This document shows, piece by piece, positions 25,720 through 33,980 of a DNA stretch of 64,000 nucleotides. Position numbers and translations under genes: made by a program. The first letter of the stretch is position 1. Each line of letters opens with the position of its first letter. The notes under the pieces were generated by a model. That model did not search any database and had not been told where the DNA came from. It saw only the letters and a list, made by a program, of their open reading frames with translations. The stretch lies in assembly GCA_019416685.1 (NCBI GenBank), contig DXWV01000108.1:22389-86388 (forward strand). Direction: 5' to 3'. The DNA is from Bacteroides sp. GTDB taxonomy: Bacteria; Bacteroidota; Bacteroidia; Bacteroidales; Bacteroidaceae.

Positions 25720-27606
25720 ATGAGGAAGCAATTTCTATTGGCTATATGTTTATTGGTAGGGATTACAGGTGTTTGGGCGGAGGTAAGATCTTCGGATGTG
25801 ATTATAGAGAATTTATGTAAACAGGGAGAAAGGTATATGGATGAAGCGAAATATGATTCATCTTTCTATTTCTACAATACGGCCCTAAGTCAGAATGGGG
25901 TGAAAAGTACGGATTGGTATGCGAAAATAATTAATGGCAGAGGACTTTTATATTATACAACAGGCGATATGGACAGTGCCCTTGCGGATAAGTTGGAGGC
26001 GGTTCGGTTGCTGAACCGGAAAGAGCATCCGGATCTTGAAGGATTGGTTGATGCTTACAGTACGCTCGGTATTATTTATCGTCGCCGCCAGATGCCGGAT
26101 TCGGCTCTTGTCTATTATGAAAAAGCGCTGGAGGCGGCCGAGAAGCTTGGAAGTGATGAATGGCTTGCCAATATTTATAATAATCTTGCTGTGTTTTATG
26201 CAAATAATAAGCGGCTGGACGAAGCATTGACCTACATTCGTAAAGCTGTCTTTTATGTAGAAAAAACGGATAATGCTTCGGATATCGTTTTTGCATATCA
26301 GGTGGAGTGTTCTATATATATGTTAAGGAAGGAGTCGGAGCAGGGGATACCTTCTCTCAGGAAAGCCATTGCAGTTGCTTCAGAGCACAACCTTCCACGG
26401 GCAGAGTTGCGTTGTTTGCCCAATATAATGGCGATGTATTCTAATCGGCAGGAAAAAGATTCGGTAATGTACTATATGCGCCGAGGCGATGAATTGCTTA
26501 AAATAACACCGCCCGAAACAGTGGAAGGGTTGGGCTTTATTGAAATGAAAGCGCGATTATTACTGGAATATGGGCAGTATAAAGAAGCCGTCAAGTGGTT
26601 GCGATATCTAAAAAATATTCCACAGAACGAACAGACGGCCATGGATGCGCTTTATTTAAGAATAGCGAATTGTTATCAAAATCTTGGAGAAAAGGATAAG
26701 GCATATGCTTATATGGATAGTGCTCGTATGTGGACCGATTCGCTTGCCCGGCGAAAGGTGGAAACACAACTGTCGGATTTTACCGCTAAATACGAAACTC
26801 GTGAAAAAGAATTGGAAATAGCTCGTCTGCAACAAGAACAACTTAAACAGGAAGCGAATAGAATGACAATGGGAATTATCGGCACAATACTTATAGCAGT
26901 GTTGGCTATCAGTATTATTATCGCAACGCAAAAAAGAAGACAGATAGAGAAAAACATGAAGCTTTTGGAACAGGAAAGCGACTTGAAAGCTGCCAGAAAA
27001 TACATTGAAGGGTTGGAAAATGAACGTAAGCGTTTTGCCAAAGAACTACATGACGGGGTAGCCAATGATCTTTTGGGATTGCAAATGAAATTGAGTTCGG
27101 TGGGAGACAATCCGGATGAAAAGGAGGAAATGGTGAAGTCTGTAAATGAGCTTAGACAGAATGTCCGCAATATTTCTCATGAATTGATGCCACCCGAATT
27201 CAATCATTTGAGCATTGATGAAATTATCGGTTACTATCTGACAGATATGCAGAAAACATATGGATTTGTGTTGACTTACGAAGCGGCTTCGGACACATGT
27301 TGGGAACGGATTCCACAAGAAACTGCTTACGAAGTATACCGTATAACCCAAGAATTGATGACAAATATTGCCAAACATGCCGAAGCACACTCAGTCAGTG
27401 TATCACTCAGTGCTGTGACCGATGAAAAGTATCGGTTGAGGATAGAGAATGATGGCAATGCTTTCTCTACTGCTATGGCTGCGGATGTGACAAATAAACA
27501 AGGAGGTATCGGTATACGTACGATTCAAGACCGTGCCAAATCGATATCGGCCGTTTTTGAAGCATTGAACGAAAGTGGAAGAACGGTTTTCTTGCTTACG
27601 TTTTAA
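25720..27606 (+). CDS. TPR-containing sensor histidine kinase (HisKA_3 / NarX-DesK type)
   Basis: 628 residues. A signal peptide (RKQFLLAICLLVGITGVWA) exports an N-terminal sensor made of tetratricopeptide repeats (about residues 40-340). A coiled segment, one membrane helix (about 384-405, IIGTILIAVLAISIIIA) and a linker coil follow. The dimerisation domain has the phosphorylation site H444 in KELHDGVANDLL. The ATPase domain carries N-box ELMTNIAKHAEA and G-box GGIGIRTIQDRA. It should phosphorylate the LuxR-type regulator 17 nt downstream. The stimulus is unknown. Confidence 0.93.
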   Translation: MRKQFLLAICLLVGITGVWAEVRSSDVIIENLCKQGERYMDEAKYDSSFYFYNTALSQNGVKSTDWYAKIINGRGLLYYTTGDMDSALADKLEAVRLLNRKEHPDLEGLVDAYSTLGIIYRRRQMPDSALVYYEKALEAAEKLGSDEWLANIYNNLAVFYANNKRLDEALTYIRKAVFYVEKTDNASDIVFAYQVECSIYMLRKESEQGIPSLRKAIAVASEHNLPRAELRCLPNIMAMYSNRQEKDSVMYYMRRGDELLKITPPETVEGLGFIEMKARLLLEYGQYKEAVKWLRYLKNIPQNEQTAMDALYLRIANCYQNLGEKDKAYAYMDSARMWTDSLARRKVETQLSDFTAKYETREKELEIARLQQEQLKQEANRMTMGIIGTILIAVLAISIIIATQKRRQIEKNMKLLEQESDLKAARKYIEGLENERKRFAKELHDGVANDLLGLQMKLSSVGDNPDEKEEMVKSVNELRQNVRNISHELMPPEFNHLSIDEIIGYYLTDMQKTYGFVLTYEAASDTCWERIPQETAYEVYRITQELMTNIAKHAEAHSVSVSLSAVTDEKYRLRIENDGNAFSTAMAADVTNKQGGIGIRTIQDRAKSISAVFEALNESGRTVFLLTF

Positions 27607-27623
27607 TCTAAAAGAGGTAGAGT

Positions 27624-28262
27624 ATGGAAGTGGAATGCTATGAAATACTGGTTGTCGATGACCATCCGATTGTTTTGGAGGGTATAAAGAAAATAGCTTC
27701 TGCATTTGAAGGTGTGAAATGCGATGGCATTATGGAAGTGGAACAACTGGAACATTATTTTTCTGTACGTTCTCCTTATAATATGTATATATTAGATCTT
27801 GAGTTTCCCCAAGCGGATGGTTTTAGTGTACTCCGAATGCTTCGCGATAAAGCACCGGATAGTCGTATTTTGATCTATACGATGCATGAGGAACCTTGGA
27901 TGCTGGCTAAACTTATGGATGCCGATATTGATGGCTTAGTTTCGAAGAATGCAGATCTATCGGAGTTACAAAAGGCAATTTCTGCTTTGCGCAGTGGGGA
28001 AACTTATTTTAATGAGGTGTTTCTCGATATGATCCGGCATGGAAAAGAGTTTTATATCTGTACGGGGAATAAAGGACCGAACCTTTCCTCTCGGGAAAAA
28101 GAGATACTGGCATATATTGTTAAGGGATTCAATAACAAACAAATATCGGAAATCATCTATCTCAGTGAAAATACGATTAAAACTTATCGCAAACGCTTGA
28201 TGATTAAAATAGGGGCAAAGAATGCTGCTGATCTTGTCTTTAAAGGAAAAGATTTTTTATGA
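27624..28262 (+). CDS. NarL/FixJ-family response regulator
   Basis: 212 residues. The receiver domain has the acidic pair VVDDHPIVLEGIKK, the phospho-acceptor D58 in YILDLEFP, and the conserved lysine in GLVSKNADLSEL. The C-terminal LuxR helix-turn-helix reads LSSREKEILAYIVKGF and SENTIKTYRKRLM. It lies 17 nt after its kinase gene. The nearby divergent FG-GAP gene is a plausible target. Confidence 0.94.
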   Translation: MEVECYEILVVDDHPIVLEGIKKIASAFEGVKCDGIMEVEQLEHYFSVRSPYNMYILDLEFPQADGFSVLRMLRDKAPDSRILIYTMHEEPWMLAKLMDADIDGLVSKNADLSELQKAISALRSGETYFNEVFLDMIRHGKEFYICTGNKGPNLSSREKEILAYIVKGFNNKQISEIIYLSENTIKTYRKRLMIKIGAKNAADLVFKGKDFL

Positions 28263-28366
28263 AACGATAGATCGGGGTGAAAACACAACGGGACTATCGC
28301 TTTTATTTTAGATTGACTCCGTTTGGGTTGTCAAACCGTTTTAAGGGGGGGAATGCTTTAAGATAT

Positions 28367-28404
28367 AAAAAAGGCAATTAATTCGCAATGGATTAGTTGC
28401 CTTG
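28367..28404 (-). terminator. Terminator of the YtxH/holin operon
   Basis: AAGGCAACTAAT on the minus strand pairs with ATTAATTGCCTT and is followed by six T. It lies 29 nt past the last gene, between convergent operons, and may also serve the plus strand. Confidence 0.7.
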
Positions 28405-28432
28405 TATTTTATATATGAAAGAATATCCCTTT

Positions 28433-28693
28433 TTAACTTCTTCTGAAGAAACGGCGGACTTGTTTTAGTATTTTCCATCCTAACATAACTCCGTCAAAGA
28501 CCGCCATTCCTGTATTGAATGATCTCATTATTGCGTCTGCCTGAGATGTGGCAGGAGCAAGAGGGGCAAAGATTCGCTGTGCCGTCCGGGTCATAGCTTT
28601 CTTTTGCTCGCGTATTTCTTCCAGTTTCTCTGTTTTGAGCCGGGCGATGTGTTCCAGTGTAATTGCCTGGGGGGTAGTTTGCTGATTGTTCAT
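28433..28693 (-). CDS. Conserved hypothetical protein with basic C-terminus
   Basis: 86 residues. N-terminal half is a charged helix (LEHIARLKTEKLEEIREQKKAMTRTA); the C-terminal half is mildly hydrophobic (FNTGMAVFDGVMLGWKIL) and ends in KQVRRFFRRS. That suggests a membrane-surface association. I do not recognise a characterised family. It starts 3 nt after the holin-like gene, so it belongs to the YtxH/holin operon. Confidence 0.8.
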   Translation of the reverse strand: MNNQQTTPQAITLEHIARLKTEKLEEIREQKKAMTRTAQRIFAPLAPATSQADAIMRSFNTGMAVFDGVMLGWKILKQVRRFFRRS

Positions 28694-28696
28694 AGC

Positions 28697-29059
28697 TTAT
28701 TCCTTTGAACCGTTAAGAAAAAGGCCGGCAAGGAAGTTTACCATCGGAGAGATGATAAGTTTCTTGCGGAAGATAACAACTGCGGCAATGAGCACGATGT
28801 TGATAGCCGCAATGATGCCAAAGCTCACCATGAGACCGCCCACGAGCGGTTCGAGGATATAAGCCAGGGCAAATAAGAGATAAAACAGGGCCACCATTCC
28901 GAGAATAATGAGTACTAAAACCATGATTAAGGTGGAAAGGAGTATGGTTAGCTTTTCCGTCAATTCCAGTTTGGTGTATTCTTTCTGGAGCTCCAGATAT
29001 TTCTTGAACTCAAAGAATAGTTGTTGGAAGTTTTCAATACTTTTGTCGTCTGCAAACAT
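28697..29059 (-). CDS. Phage-holin-like (Phage_holin_3_6 / holin-X) membrane protein
   Basis: 120 residues. An amphipathic N-terminal helix (ENFQQLFFEFKKYLELQKEY) is followed by two long membrane segments (about 42-70 and 72-95) and a basic cytoplasmic tail RKKLIISP. This pattern is that of the holin-X-like family found in many non-phage genomes, usually beside YtxH genes and tied to envelope stress. There is no phage gene nearby, so lysis is unlikely. Confidence 0.8.
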   Translation of the reverse strand: MFADDKSIENFQQLFFEFKKYLELQKEYTKLELTEKLTILLSTLIMVLVLIILGMVALFYLLFALAYILEPLVGGLMVSFGIIAAINIVLIAAVVIFRKKLIISPMVNFLAGLFLNGSKE

Positions 29060-29080
29060 AGTGGCTCTGTTTTGATTCTT

Positions 29081-29287
29081 TTAGTCAGTTACTTCTTTTA
29101 GTTCGGCTGCAATTTCGTCAACGAGATTTTCCATTTCGTTACGATTCAGCTTAATGCCTTTTTTACGAAGAATCTCTGCAATTTTATGACGAGTGTCTTC
29201 TCCCTTTTCAGGAGCAAACAAAATACCGAGCGCTGCGCCTACTGCTGCACCACCCAAAAAAGCTGCTAATACATTAAGTCCTTTCAT
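29081..29287 (-). CDS. YtxH-domain small membrane protein
   Basis: 68 residues. VLAAFLGGAAVGAALGILFAPEKGEDTR is the YtxH hallmark: a Gly-rich membrane helix followed by APxKG. The rest is a charged helix with KIAEILRKKGIKL. Members are linked to general or envelope stress responses. First gene of a three-gene operon; TATATTTG (29317-29324, minus) lies 29 nt upstream. Confidence 0.9.
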   Translation of the reverse strand: MKGLNVLAAFLGGAAVGAALGILFAPEKGEDTRHKIAEILRKKGIKLNRNEMENLVDEIAAELKEVTD

Positions 29288-29316
29288 AATTTTACTGTTT
29301 TAAAATGATAATACTA

Positions 29317-29324
29317 CAAATATA
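29317..29324 (-). promoter_or_regulatory. Putative -7 box (TATATTTG) of the YtxH operon
   Basis: Matches TAnnTTTG; -33 not clear. Lies between the HU-like gene stop and ytxH. Confidence 0.45.
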
Positions 29325-29373
29325 ACGTATTTATTGTATAGGATGTTCTGCAGATGAGGATTTTTTTTGAGAG

Positions 29374-30033
29374 TTATTTTTTTAATGCAGGGTCGCATTC
29401 TTCGGTCTCTTTCTTCCTTATATATACCCGATGTACTCCCCGTCCGGCAATATCTATGCCCGAACCGGGGGTGTGAGCCCATTCTTTCAATTCATTAGCT
29501 GCACTGGTATGCATCATACCCGTTAGCTTTTGATATTCATAAACCGTTAGGAAAGGGTGCTCGTTGAGGTATTTCAAGACCATTGCCAGGCGCTCTTGCG
29601 GGGTGTTTTTTTGCGGTGAGCGAGCGTGTTTCCAAGGTGCCCGTTCCAAATGACACCTTCTATTGATATGCCTTACGAGTGACGTATCTACACGAAAATT
29701 CACGTTTCCCACCACAATGCTTTGCGCATTGTGGTGGGGCTTGTTTTCGTCCGCTTCTTCACGTTCTTTACCTGTTCGTAAAGCCAGTGAAGGGGTGAAA
29801 GTACCGATTCCTTCGAGCTTTACGGAATGGCCGTCAGCCATCATATGTGCCAGTTCCACGGCTGTCTGCCTGATGATCCCTTCAATATCTCCGGGGCTGA
29901 ACGAACTGCTATGGGATATCTGGCGTGCCAGTTCCTCCGTGGAGACTTGTTGTATCATTGCCAATCGCGGATAAAGTATCCGCTTGCCCGTCTTGTTTAT
30001 GTCGGGCATTTCTTCCATAATGTAATAAGGCAT
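29374..30033 (-). CDS. HU-like DNA-binding protein with C-terminal winged-helix-like extension
   Basis: 219 residues. Residues 25-125 have the HU/IHF layout of the Bacteroidetes HU-like family: ELARQISHSSSFSPGDIEGI, a helix VELAHMMADGHSVKLEGIG, then TFTPSLALRTGKE and a strand NVNFRVDTSLV. The C-terminal part (QERLAMVLKYLNEHPFLTV, YEYQKLTGMMHTSAANELKEW, then GRGVHRVYIRK) looks like a winged helix. Two DNA-binding parts in one chain suggest a nucleoid or regulatory protein. It is roughly twice the length of ordinary HU. Confidence 0.8.
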   Translation of the reverse strand: MPYYIMEEMPDINKTGKRILYPRLAMIQQVSTEELARQISHSSSFSPGDIEGIIRQTAVELAHMMADGHSVKLEGIGTFTPSLALRTGKEREEADENKPHHNAQSIVVGNVNFRVDTSLVRHINRRCHLERAPWKHARSPQKNTPQERLAMVLKYLNEHPFLTVYEYQKLTGMMHTSAANELKEWAHTPGSGIDIAGRGVHRVYIRKKETEECDPALKK

Positions 30034-30129
30034 ATTCTGTAATCAATCTAAAGGTTCCATTGTGTGTATACTAAGTCTGCTTTAATCAGTTAGTAAAGTT
30101 TACTTGTCTTGGAATGAAGTTTATTCAGA

Positions 30130-30209
30130 GCTTTTAAATATATATTCAAAGTCTTTAAATGTATATTTTCAGTCTTTGAATATATATTTGAAGATTTTGA
30201 ATAAAAAAG
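30130..30209. repeat. 21-bp degenerate tandem repeats
   Basis: Units at 30130-30150, 30151-30171 and 30172-30192, with a partial fourth to about 30209; consensus GTCTTTrAATATATATTTnAA. A looser copy precedes at 30106-30129. The unit length is a multiple of three and the plus strand reads as heptads (NIYSKSL, NVYFQSL, NIYLKIL), but only from a TTG. It lies in the 700-bp spacer upstream of the HU-like gene. Confidence 0.75.
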
Positions 30210-30361
30210 GCTCTCTTGCAAAGATAACTTTTCTGTTTGAGAAAAAGAAGTTTCTAAGAAGAAAATTTAAAACAAGGACTTGGTTATGCTATAATAGTGG
30301 TTTTGGGTGAAACGCAAATTAACGCAGATTTTCGCAGGATATAAGAAACTGTTTTGATTTT

Positions 30362-30580
30362 ATTTTAGCTTCTTTCTGAGAGTTACTTAGAGCCTTTTTA
30401 AATTTTGCTCAGTATTATTTTGAGAGTTATTTTTGAGGATGTTTTTCTGGTTTTATGAGGAGGATAGCGGGCTATCTGACGAGTAAAAACAGGGAAACAG
30501 ACCGAAAATAAACTCAAAATAAACTGATAAAAACTTTTAAGAGGAAAATTTAAACAGGCTCTAAAGCTGAGCTATATTTT
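30362..30580. repeat. About 215-bp imperfect palindrome, family D
   Basis: The centre is GATAGC-GG-GCTATC (30463-30476). Moving outward, TGTTTTTCTGGTTTTA pairs with TAAAAACAGGGAAACA. TATTTTGAG/TTATTTT segments pair with AAATAAACTCAAAATA. TAGAGCCTTTTTAAATTTT pairs with AAAATTTAAACAGGCTCTA. The right arm has an extra ~15 nt. No coding capacity. It fills most of the gap between the HU-like and helicase genes and may be a MITE-like or structured element. Confidence 0.8.
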
Positions 30581-30679
30581 GAGGGATGATATTTTTTGTG
30601 CTAATCTGTGTTTCGATATATAGTGTTATAAAAAGTATCGCTGTACGTTCTGCCGATATCAGGCGTGTGTTATGGGTGC

Positions 30680-30727
30680 AAAAAAAAAGTAAGCGGCCGT
30701 ACTTGGGAAATAAGCGACCGCTTGCTT
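30680..30727 (-). terminator. Terminator of the DEAD-box helicase gene
   Basis: AAGCAAGCGG pairs with CCGCTTACTT on the minus strand, followed by a run of T. It lies about 20 nt past the stop. Confidence 0.8.
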
Positions 30728-30745
30728 TGTATAATCTTATTTCTT

Positions 30746-32005
30746 CTATTTCTCTCCTCTTTGTGTCTGCTTCTTCCGTCTCCAGAAGTCTCCATTGGAG
30801 CGACTACCCCGGTAAACCTTGTTCTCTTTAGCTTTCGCCTTGATTTCGTCCGCCTTCACCTCTTGCGCCTTGACACCTTCGGCGGTGACGAACGGATGGT
30901 CTTTAACAACCGGGATCGTTTTTCCAATCAGTTTCTGAATATCTTTGAGGTAAGGGAGTTCCTCCGATTCGCAGAAAGAGATCGCAATACCTTCATGTCC
31001 GGCACGTCCTGTGCGACCGATGCGGTGTACATACGTCTCCGGCACATTGGGCAATTCGTAATTGATAACGTGTGACAACTGATCTACGTCGATGCCACGT
31101 GCGGCAATATCCGTAGCAATCAGTACGCGTAATGTGTGATTTTTGAAATCTGTCAAGGCACGCTGACGCGCATTCTGCGATTTGTTACCATGTATAGCCT
31201 CGGCACGTATCCCCGATTTGGTCAGTATACGCGCCAGCTTGTCTGCTCCATGTTTGGTACGTGTGAAAATCAGTACTGATTCGATTGATTTGTCTTTCAG
31301 TAAGTGCAACAACAGGTCCTTCTTCTCCTTTTTTTCCACAAAATAAACGTATTGTGAAATTGTATCTACAGTAGAAGACGCCGGTGTCACTTCCACTTTT
31401 TCCGGATGCGTCAGCATCGAATTGGCCAGTGTCTCTATTTCGGGCGGCATGGTGGCAGAGAAGAAAAGTGTCTGGCGTTTTTGGGGGAGGAGTTTCAAAA
31501 TTCGTCTGATGTCATGGATAAATCCCATGTCGAGCATACGGTCGGCCTCATCCAGAACGAAAAAGTCCAGTGTTTTGAGCGAAACATACCCTTGGGTTAT
31601 CAGGTCCAGCAAACGTCCCGGCGTGGCTACCAGTATCTGTATGCCATTGCGCAACGCATCCGTCTGGGGTTTCTGGCCCACTCCGCCAAAAATAACGGTG
31701 TGCTTCAATCCGGTGTACTTGCCATATGCTTCAAAAGACTCGCCAATCTGAATGGCAAGTTCGCGCGTCGGGGTTAATATCAATGCTTTTATTCCTTTGC
31801 GATGGTCGGTTTTATATAGTTTTTGCAAAATGGGGATAGAAAAAGCGGCTGTTTTTCCTGTTCCTGTCTGTGCGCATCCTAATAAATCTTTTCCTTGAAG
31901 TAAAATGGGGATTGACTGTTCTTGTATAGGGGTAGGGGAGGTGTAACCCTCTTCTTTCAGAGCCTTAAGTATAGGCTCTATCAGGTTTAAATTTTCAAAT
32001 GTCAT
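30746..32005 (-). CDS. DEAD-box ATP-dependent RNA helicase, RhlE-like
   Basis: 419 residues with all core motifs in order: Q-motif TSPTPIQEQSIP, motif I AQTGTGKT, Ia PTRELA, II DEAD, III SAT, IV-V IFTRTKHGA and ATDIAARGID, VI HRIGRTGR. A short basic C-terminal tail (RGSRSNGDFWRRKKQTQRG) is typical of RhlE-like proteins and binds RNA. Acts on rRNA or mRNA in the cytoplasm. A TATCTTTG box (32052-32059, minus) lies 46 nt upstream. Confidence 0.94.
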   Translation of the reverse strand: MTFENLNLIEPILKALKEEGYTSPTPIQEQSIPILLQGKDLLGCAQTGTGKTAAFSIPILQKLYKTDHRKGIKALILTPTRELAIQIGESFEAYGKYTGLKHTVIFGGVGQKPQTDALRNGIQILVATPGRLLDLITQGYVSLKTLDFFVLDEADRMLDMGFIHDIRRILKLLPQKRQTLFFSATMPPEIETLANSMLTHPEKVEVTPASSTVDTISQYVYFVEKKEKKDLLLHLLKDKSIESVLIFTRTKHGADKLARILTKSGIRAEAIHGNKSQNARQRALTDFKNHTLRVLIATDIAARGIDVDQLSHVINYELPNVPETYVHRIGRTGRAGHEGIAISFCESEELPYLKDIQKLIGKTIPVVKDHPFVTAEGVKAQEVKADEIKAKAKENKVYRGSRSNGDFWRRKKQTQRGEK

Positions 32006-32051
32006 GTAAAAAAGTTGAATAAGCCTCGCGGCTCGTTATGTTATATATTTG

Positions 32052-32059
32052 CAAAGATA
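32052..32059 (-). promoter_or_regulatory. Putative -7 box (TATCTTTG) of the helicase gene
   Basis: Matches TAnnTTTG on the minus strand; -33 weak. A second box for the divergent SDR gene is at 32147. Confidence 0.5.
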
Positions 32060-32146
32060 CGCGAACTTGCGGGGGTAAATACTTTTATGTAGGACGTTTA
32101 ATCTTATTTAACTAAGAGAAAGGTCGAATAATAGCAGGTTAAAGCG

Positions 32147-32154
32147 TATTTTTG
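32147..32154 (+). promoter_or_regulatory. Putative -7 box (TATTTTTG) of the SDR gene
   Basis: TATTTTTG 28 nt before the ATG at 32183; an alternative TTG start at 32159 would leave almost no leader, favouring the ATG. Confidence 0.5.
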
Positions 32155-32182
32155 TTGCTTGATTCTATATAGTAATAACAAT

Positions 32183-32953
32183 ATGAGAGGTAAGATTGTT
32201 TTTATAACCGGAGCGAGTAGTGGAATAGGTGAAGGTTGCGCCCGGAAGTTTGCTTCGCAAGGTTCGGATTTGATTCTCAATGCCCGTAATGTGACAAAAC
32301 TGGAAGAGTTAAAGAAGGAACTCGAAGCAACTTATGGAGTTCGTGTATTCCTGTTGCCTTTTGACGTGCGTGATCGTAAAATCGTTGCCCAGGCGCTGGC
32401 TTCTTTGCCCGAAGAGTGGAAAGCGATTGATGTGTTGGTGAATAATGCCGGACTCGTCATAGGAGTTGATAAAGAGTTTGAGGGAGATCTGGACGAATGG
32501 GATATCGTGATAGATACAAATATAAAGTCATTGTTGGCAATAACCCGTCTGGTAGTTCCCGGAATGGTGGAGCGCGGACGTGGACATATTATCAACATTG
32601 GCTCTATTGCCGGTGATGCCGCTTACCCAGGTGGAAGTGTGTATTGTGCCACCAAAGCCGCAGTCAAAGCCCTTTCGGACGGACTGCGCATTGATCTGGT
32701 GGATACCCCGTTGCGGGTAACCAACGTAAAGCCGGGGATGGTGGAGACGAATTTCAGTGTAATCCGTTACCGGGGTAATAAGCAAGCTGCGGATAATTTC
32801 TATAAAGGCATTCATCCGCTTACGGGCGATGATGTTGCAGAGACAGTGTATTTCGCGGCTTCGGTTCCGGAGCATATTCAAATAGCAGAGGTGTTGGTGA
32901 TGCCTACCTATCAGGCTACGGGTACTATCTCTTATAAAAAGAAAGCAGAATGA
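32183..32953 (+). CDS. Short-chain dehydrogenase/reductase (YdfG-like)
   Basis: 256 residues from the ATG at 32183. Classical SDR motifs: cofactor loop TGASSGIGEG near residue 9, NNAG near 86, catalytic serine in INIGSIAG, and YCATK with catalytic Tyr and Lys near 150. The arginine/asparagine-rich LILNARN after strand 2 suggests NADP preference. It resembles YdfG-type enzymes that act on hydroxy amino acids or 3-hydroxy acids; the substrate is not settled. Its stop overlaps the start of the next lipoprotein gene. Confidence 0.92.
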   Translation: MRGKIVFITGASSGIGEGCARKFASQGSDLILNARNVTKLEELKKELEATYGVRVFLLPFDVRDRKIVAQALASLPEEWKAIDVLVNNAGLVIGVDKEFEGDLDEWDIVIDTNIKSLLAITRLVVPGMVERGRGHIINIGSIAGDAAYPGGSVYCATKAAVKALSDGLRIDLVDTPLRVTNVKPGMVETNFSVIRYRGNKQAADNFYKGIHPLTGDDVAETVYFAASVPEHIQIAEVLVMPTYQATGTISYKKKAE

Positions 32954-33354
32954 TGAAAAAGTGGTTGTGTCTTTTGTGTTTACCCTTGTTATTGTCGGTA
33001 ATGGCTTCCTGTTCGGATGATGAAGAGAAGTTGACTGGAAAATGGCAATTGAGGCGGTATGAACTTCCCGACGGCACTGTGCAGAAGGAAGATAGTGTGT
33101 TTTATAATTTTCAGAAAGGCAGCTTTTCGGCCATCTGTTTGCTTGAAGATAAGACGTATCACACCTTTTTCGGACTTTATTCTTTGCAGGATGATAAAAT
33201 TTATATTATTTTGCGCCCCGAAGAGAATATAGATCTTTGCAAGCAATATTTACAGTGGGATGAATTGGGCCGGACGTTTCAAATAGAGGAGCTGTCTTCG
33301 TCCACTCTTCAGCTTAGATCTGAAGATATTGTATCTGTTTTCAGAAAGTATTGA
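32950..33354 (+). CDS. Small lipoprotein, lipocalin-like
   Basis: 134 residues. Signal peptide with lipobox SVMASC, so it is lipidated on the cysteine near residue 21. The next part, DDEEKLTGKWQLRRYELPDG, has the G-x-W pattern of lipocalin-like Bacteroides lipoproteins, followed by alternating strands. No catalytic residues recognised. It starts inside the end of the SDR gene (ATGATGA overlap), so it is translationally coupled. Confidence 0.8.
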   Translation: MMKKWLCLLCLPLLLSVMASCSDDEEKLTGKWQLRRYELPDGTVQKEDSVFYNFQKGSFSAICLLEDKTYHTFFGLYSLQDDKIYIILRPEENIDLCKQYLQWDELGRTFQIEELSSSTLQLRSEDIVSVFRKY

Positions 33355-33385
33355 CGCGAATTTATTAACTAAAAGAATATAGATT

Positions 33386-33886
33386 ATGAAAAAATTAGTA
33401 GTATTGGGAATGAGTGTATGCATGGTTCTGGCATTTGCTTCTTGTAAATCAAGCGAAAGTGCATATAAAAAAGCATACGAAAAGGCAAAACAGCAGGAAC
33501 TTGCCGAACCGCAGGTAGAAGCTCCGGTGGAGGTGACTCCCGTTGTAGCAGCTCCGGTGGAAGTGAAGAAGGCTACAGATGCAGCCAACGGCGTTCGTCA
33601 GGAGAAGGTGACTGTTGTTTCGGGCAATGGTGACAACTTAAAAGATTATAGTGTAGTGTGCGGTAGCTTTGGCTTGAAAGCAAATGCCGAGGGCTTGAAA
33701 GACTTTTTGGATGCCGAAGGCTACAATGCAACCATTGCATTCAATGCAGAATCTGCTATGTATCGTGTGATTGTGAGCACTTTTGCTGACAGAAATGCTG
33801 CTGCGCAGGCTCGTGATGCATTCAAGGCTAAATATCCTAACCGTAAAGACTTCCAGGGTGCCTGGTTGCTTTACAGAGTATTTTAA
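33386..33886 (+). CDS. SPOR-domain lipoprotein
   Basis: 166 residues. Lipobox LAFASC near residue 20, then a helix, then a Pro/Glu/Val-rich linker (VEAPVEVTPVVAAPVEVKK). The C-terminal SPOR domain reads YSVVCGSFGLKANAEGLKD to YRVIVSTFADRNAAAQARD. SPOR domains bind denuded peptidoglycan glycan, often at division sites. It lies 31 nt after the lipocalin-like gene and is followed by a terminator. Confidence 0.9.
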   Translation: MKKLVVLGMSVCMVLAFASCKSSESAYKKAYEKAKQQELAEPQVEAPVEVTPVVAAPVEVKKATDAANGVRQEKVTVVSGNGDNLKDYSVVCGSFGLKANAEGLKDFLDAEGYNATIAFNAESAMYRVIVSTFADRNAAAQARDAFKAKYPNRKDFQGAWLLYRVF

Positions 33887-33933
33887 TATTTCTTTTTGGT
33901 AATATCGGAAGTGGGAAAGCACCCTTCCGGAAT

Positions 33934-33965
33934 AAGGCAGTAGCTGGGAAGTTACTGCCTTTTTG
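33934..33965 (+). terminator. Terminator after the SPOR lipoprotein gene
   Basis: GGCAGTAGC pairs with GTTACTGCC, followed by TTTTTGC. It lies 47 nt past the stop. Confidence 0.85.
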
Positions 33966-33980
33966 CAATATAGGTTTTGT

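Noticed and set aside
28697..29059. Holin-like protein as evidence for a prophage
   Set aside because: No other phage genes nearby; the YtxH neighbour fits the chromosomal stress-type family.
30104..30310. Possible 68-residue coiled-coil protein over the 21-bp repeats
   Set aside because: It begins at a TTG, lacks a promoter, and its C-terminal half looks random. Kept only as a finding about the repeats.
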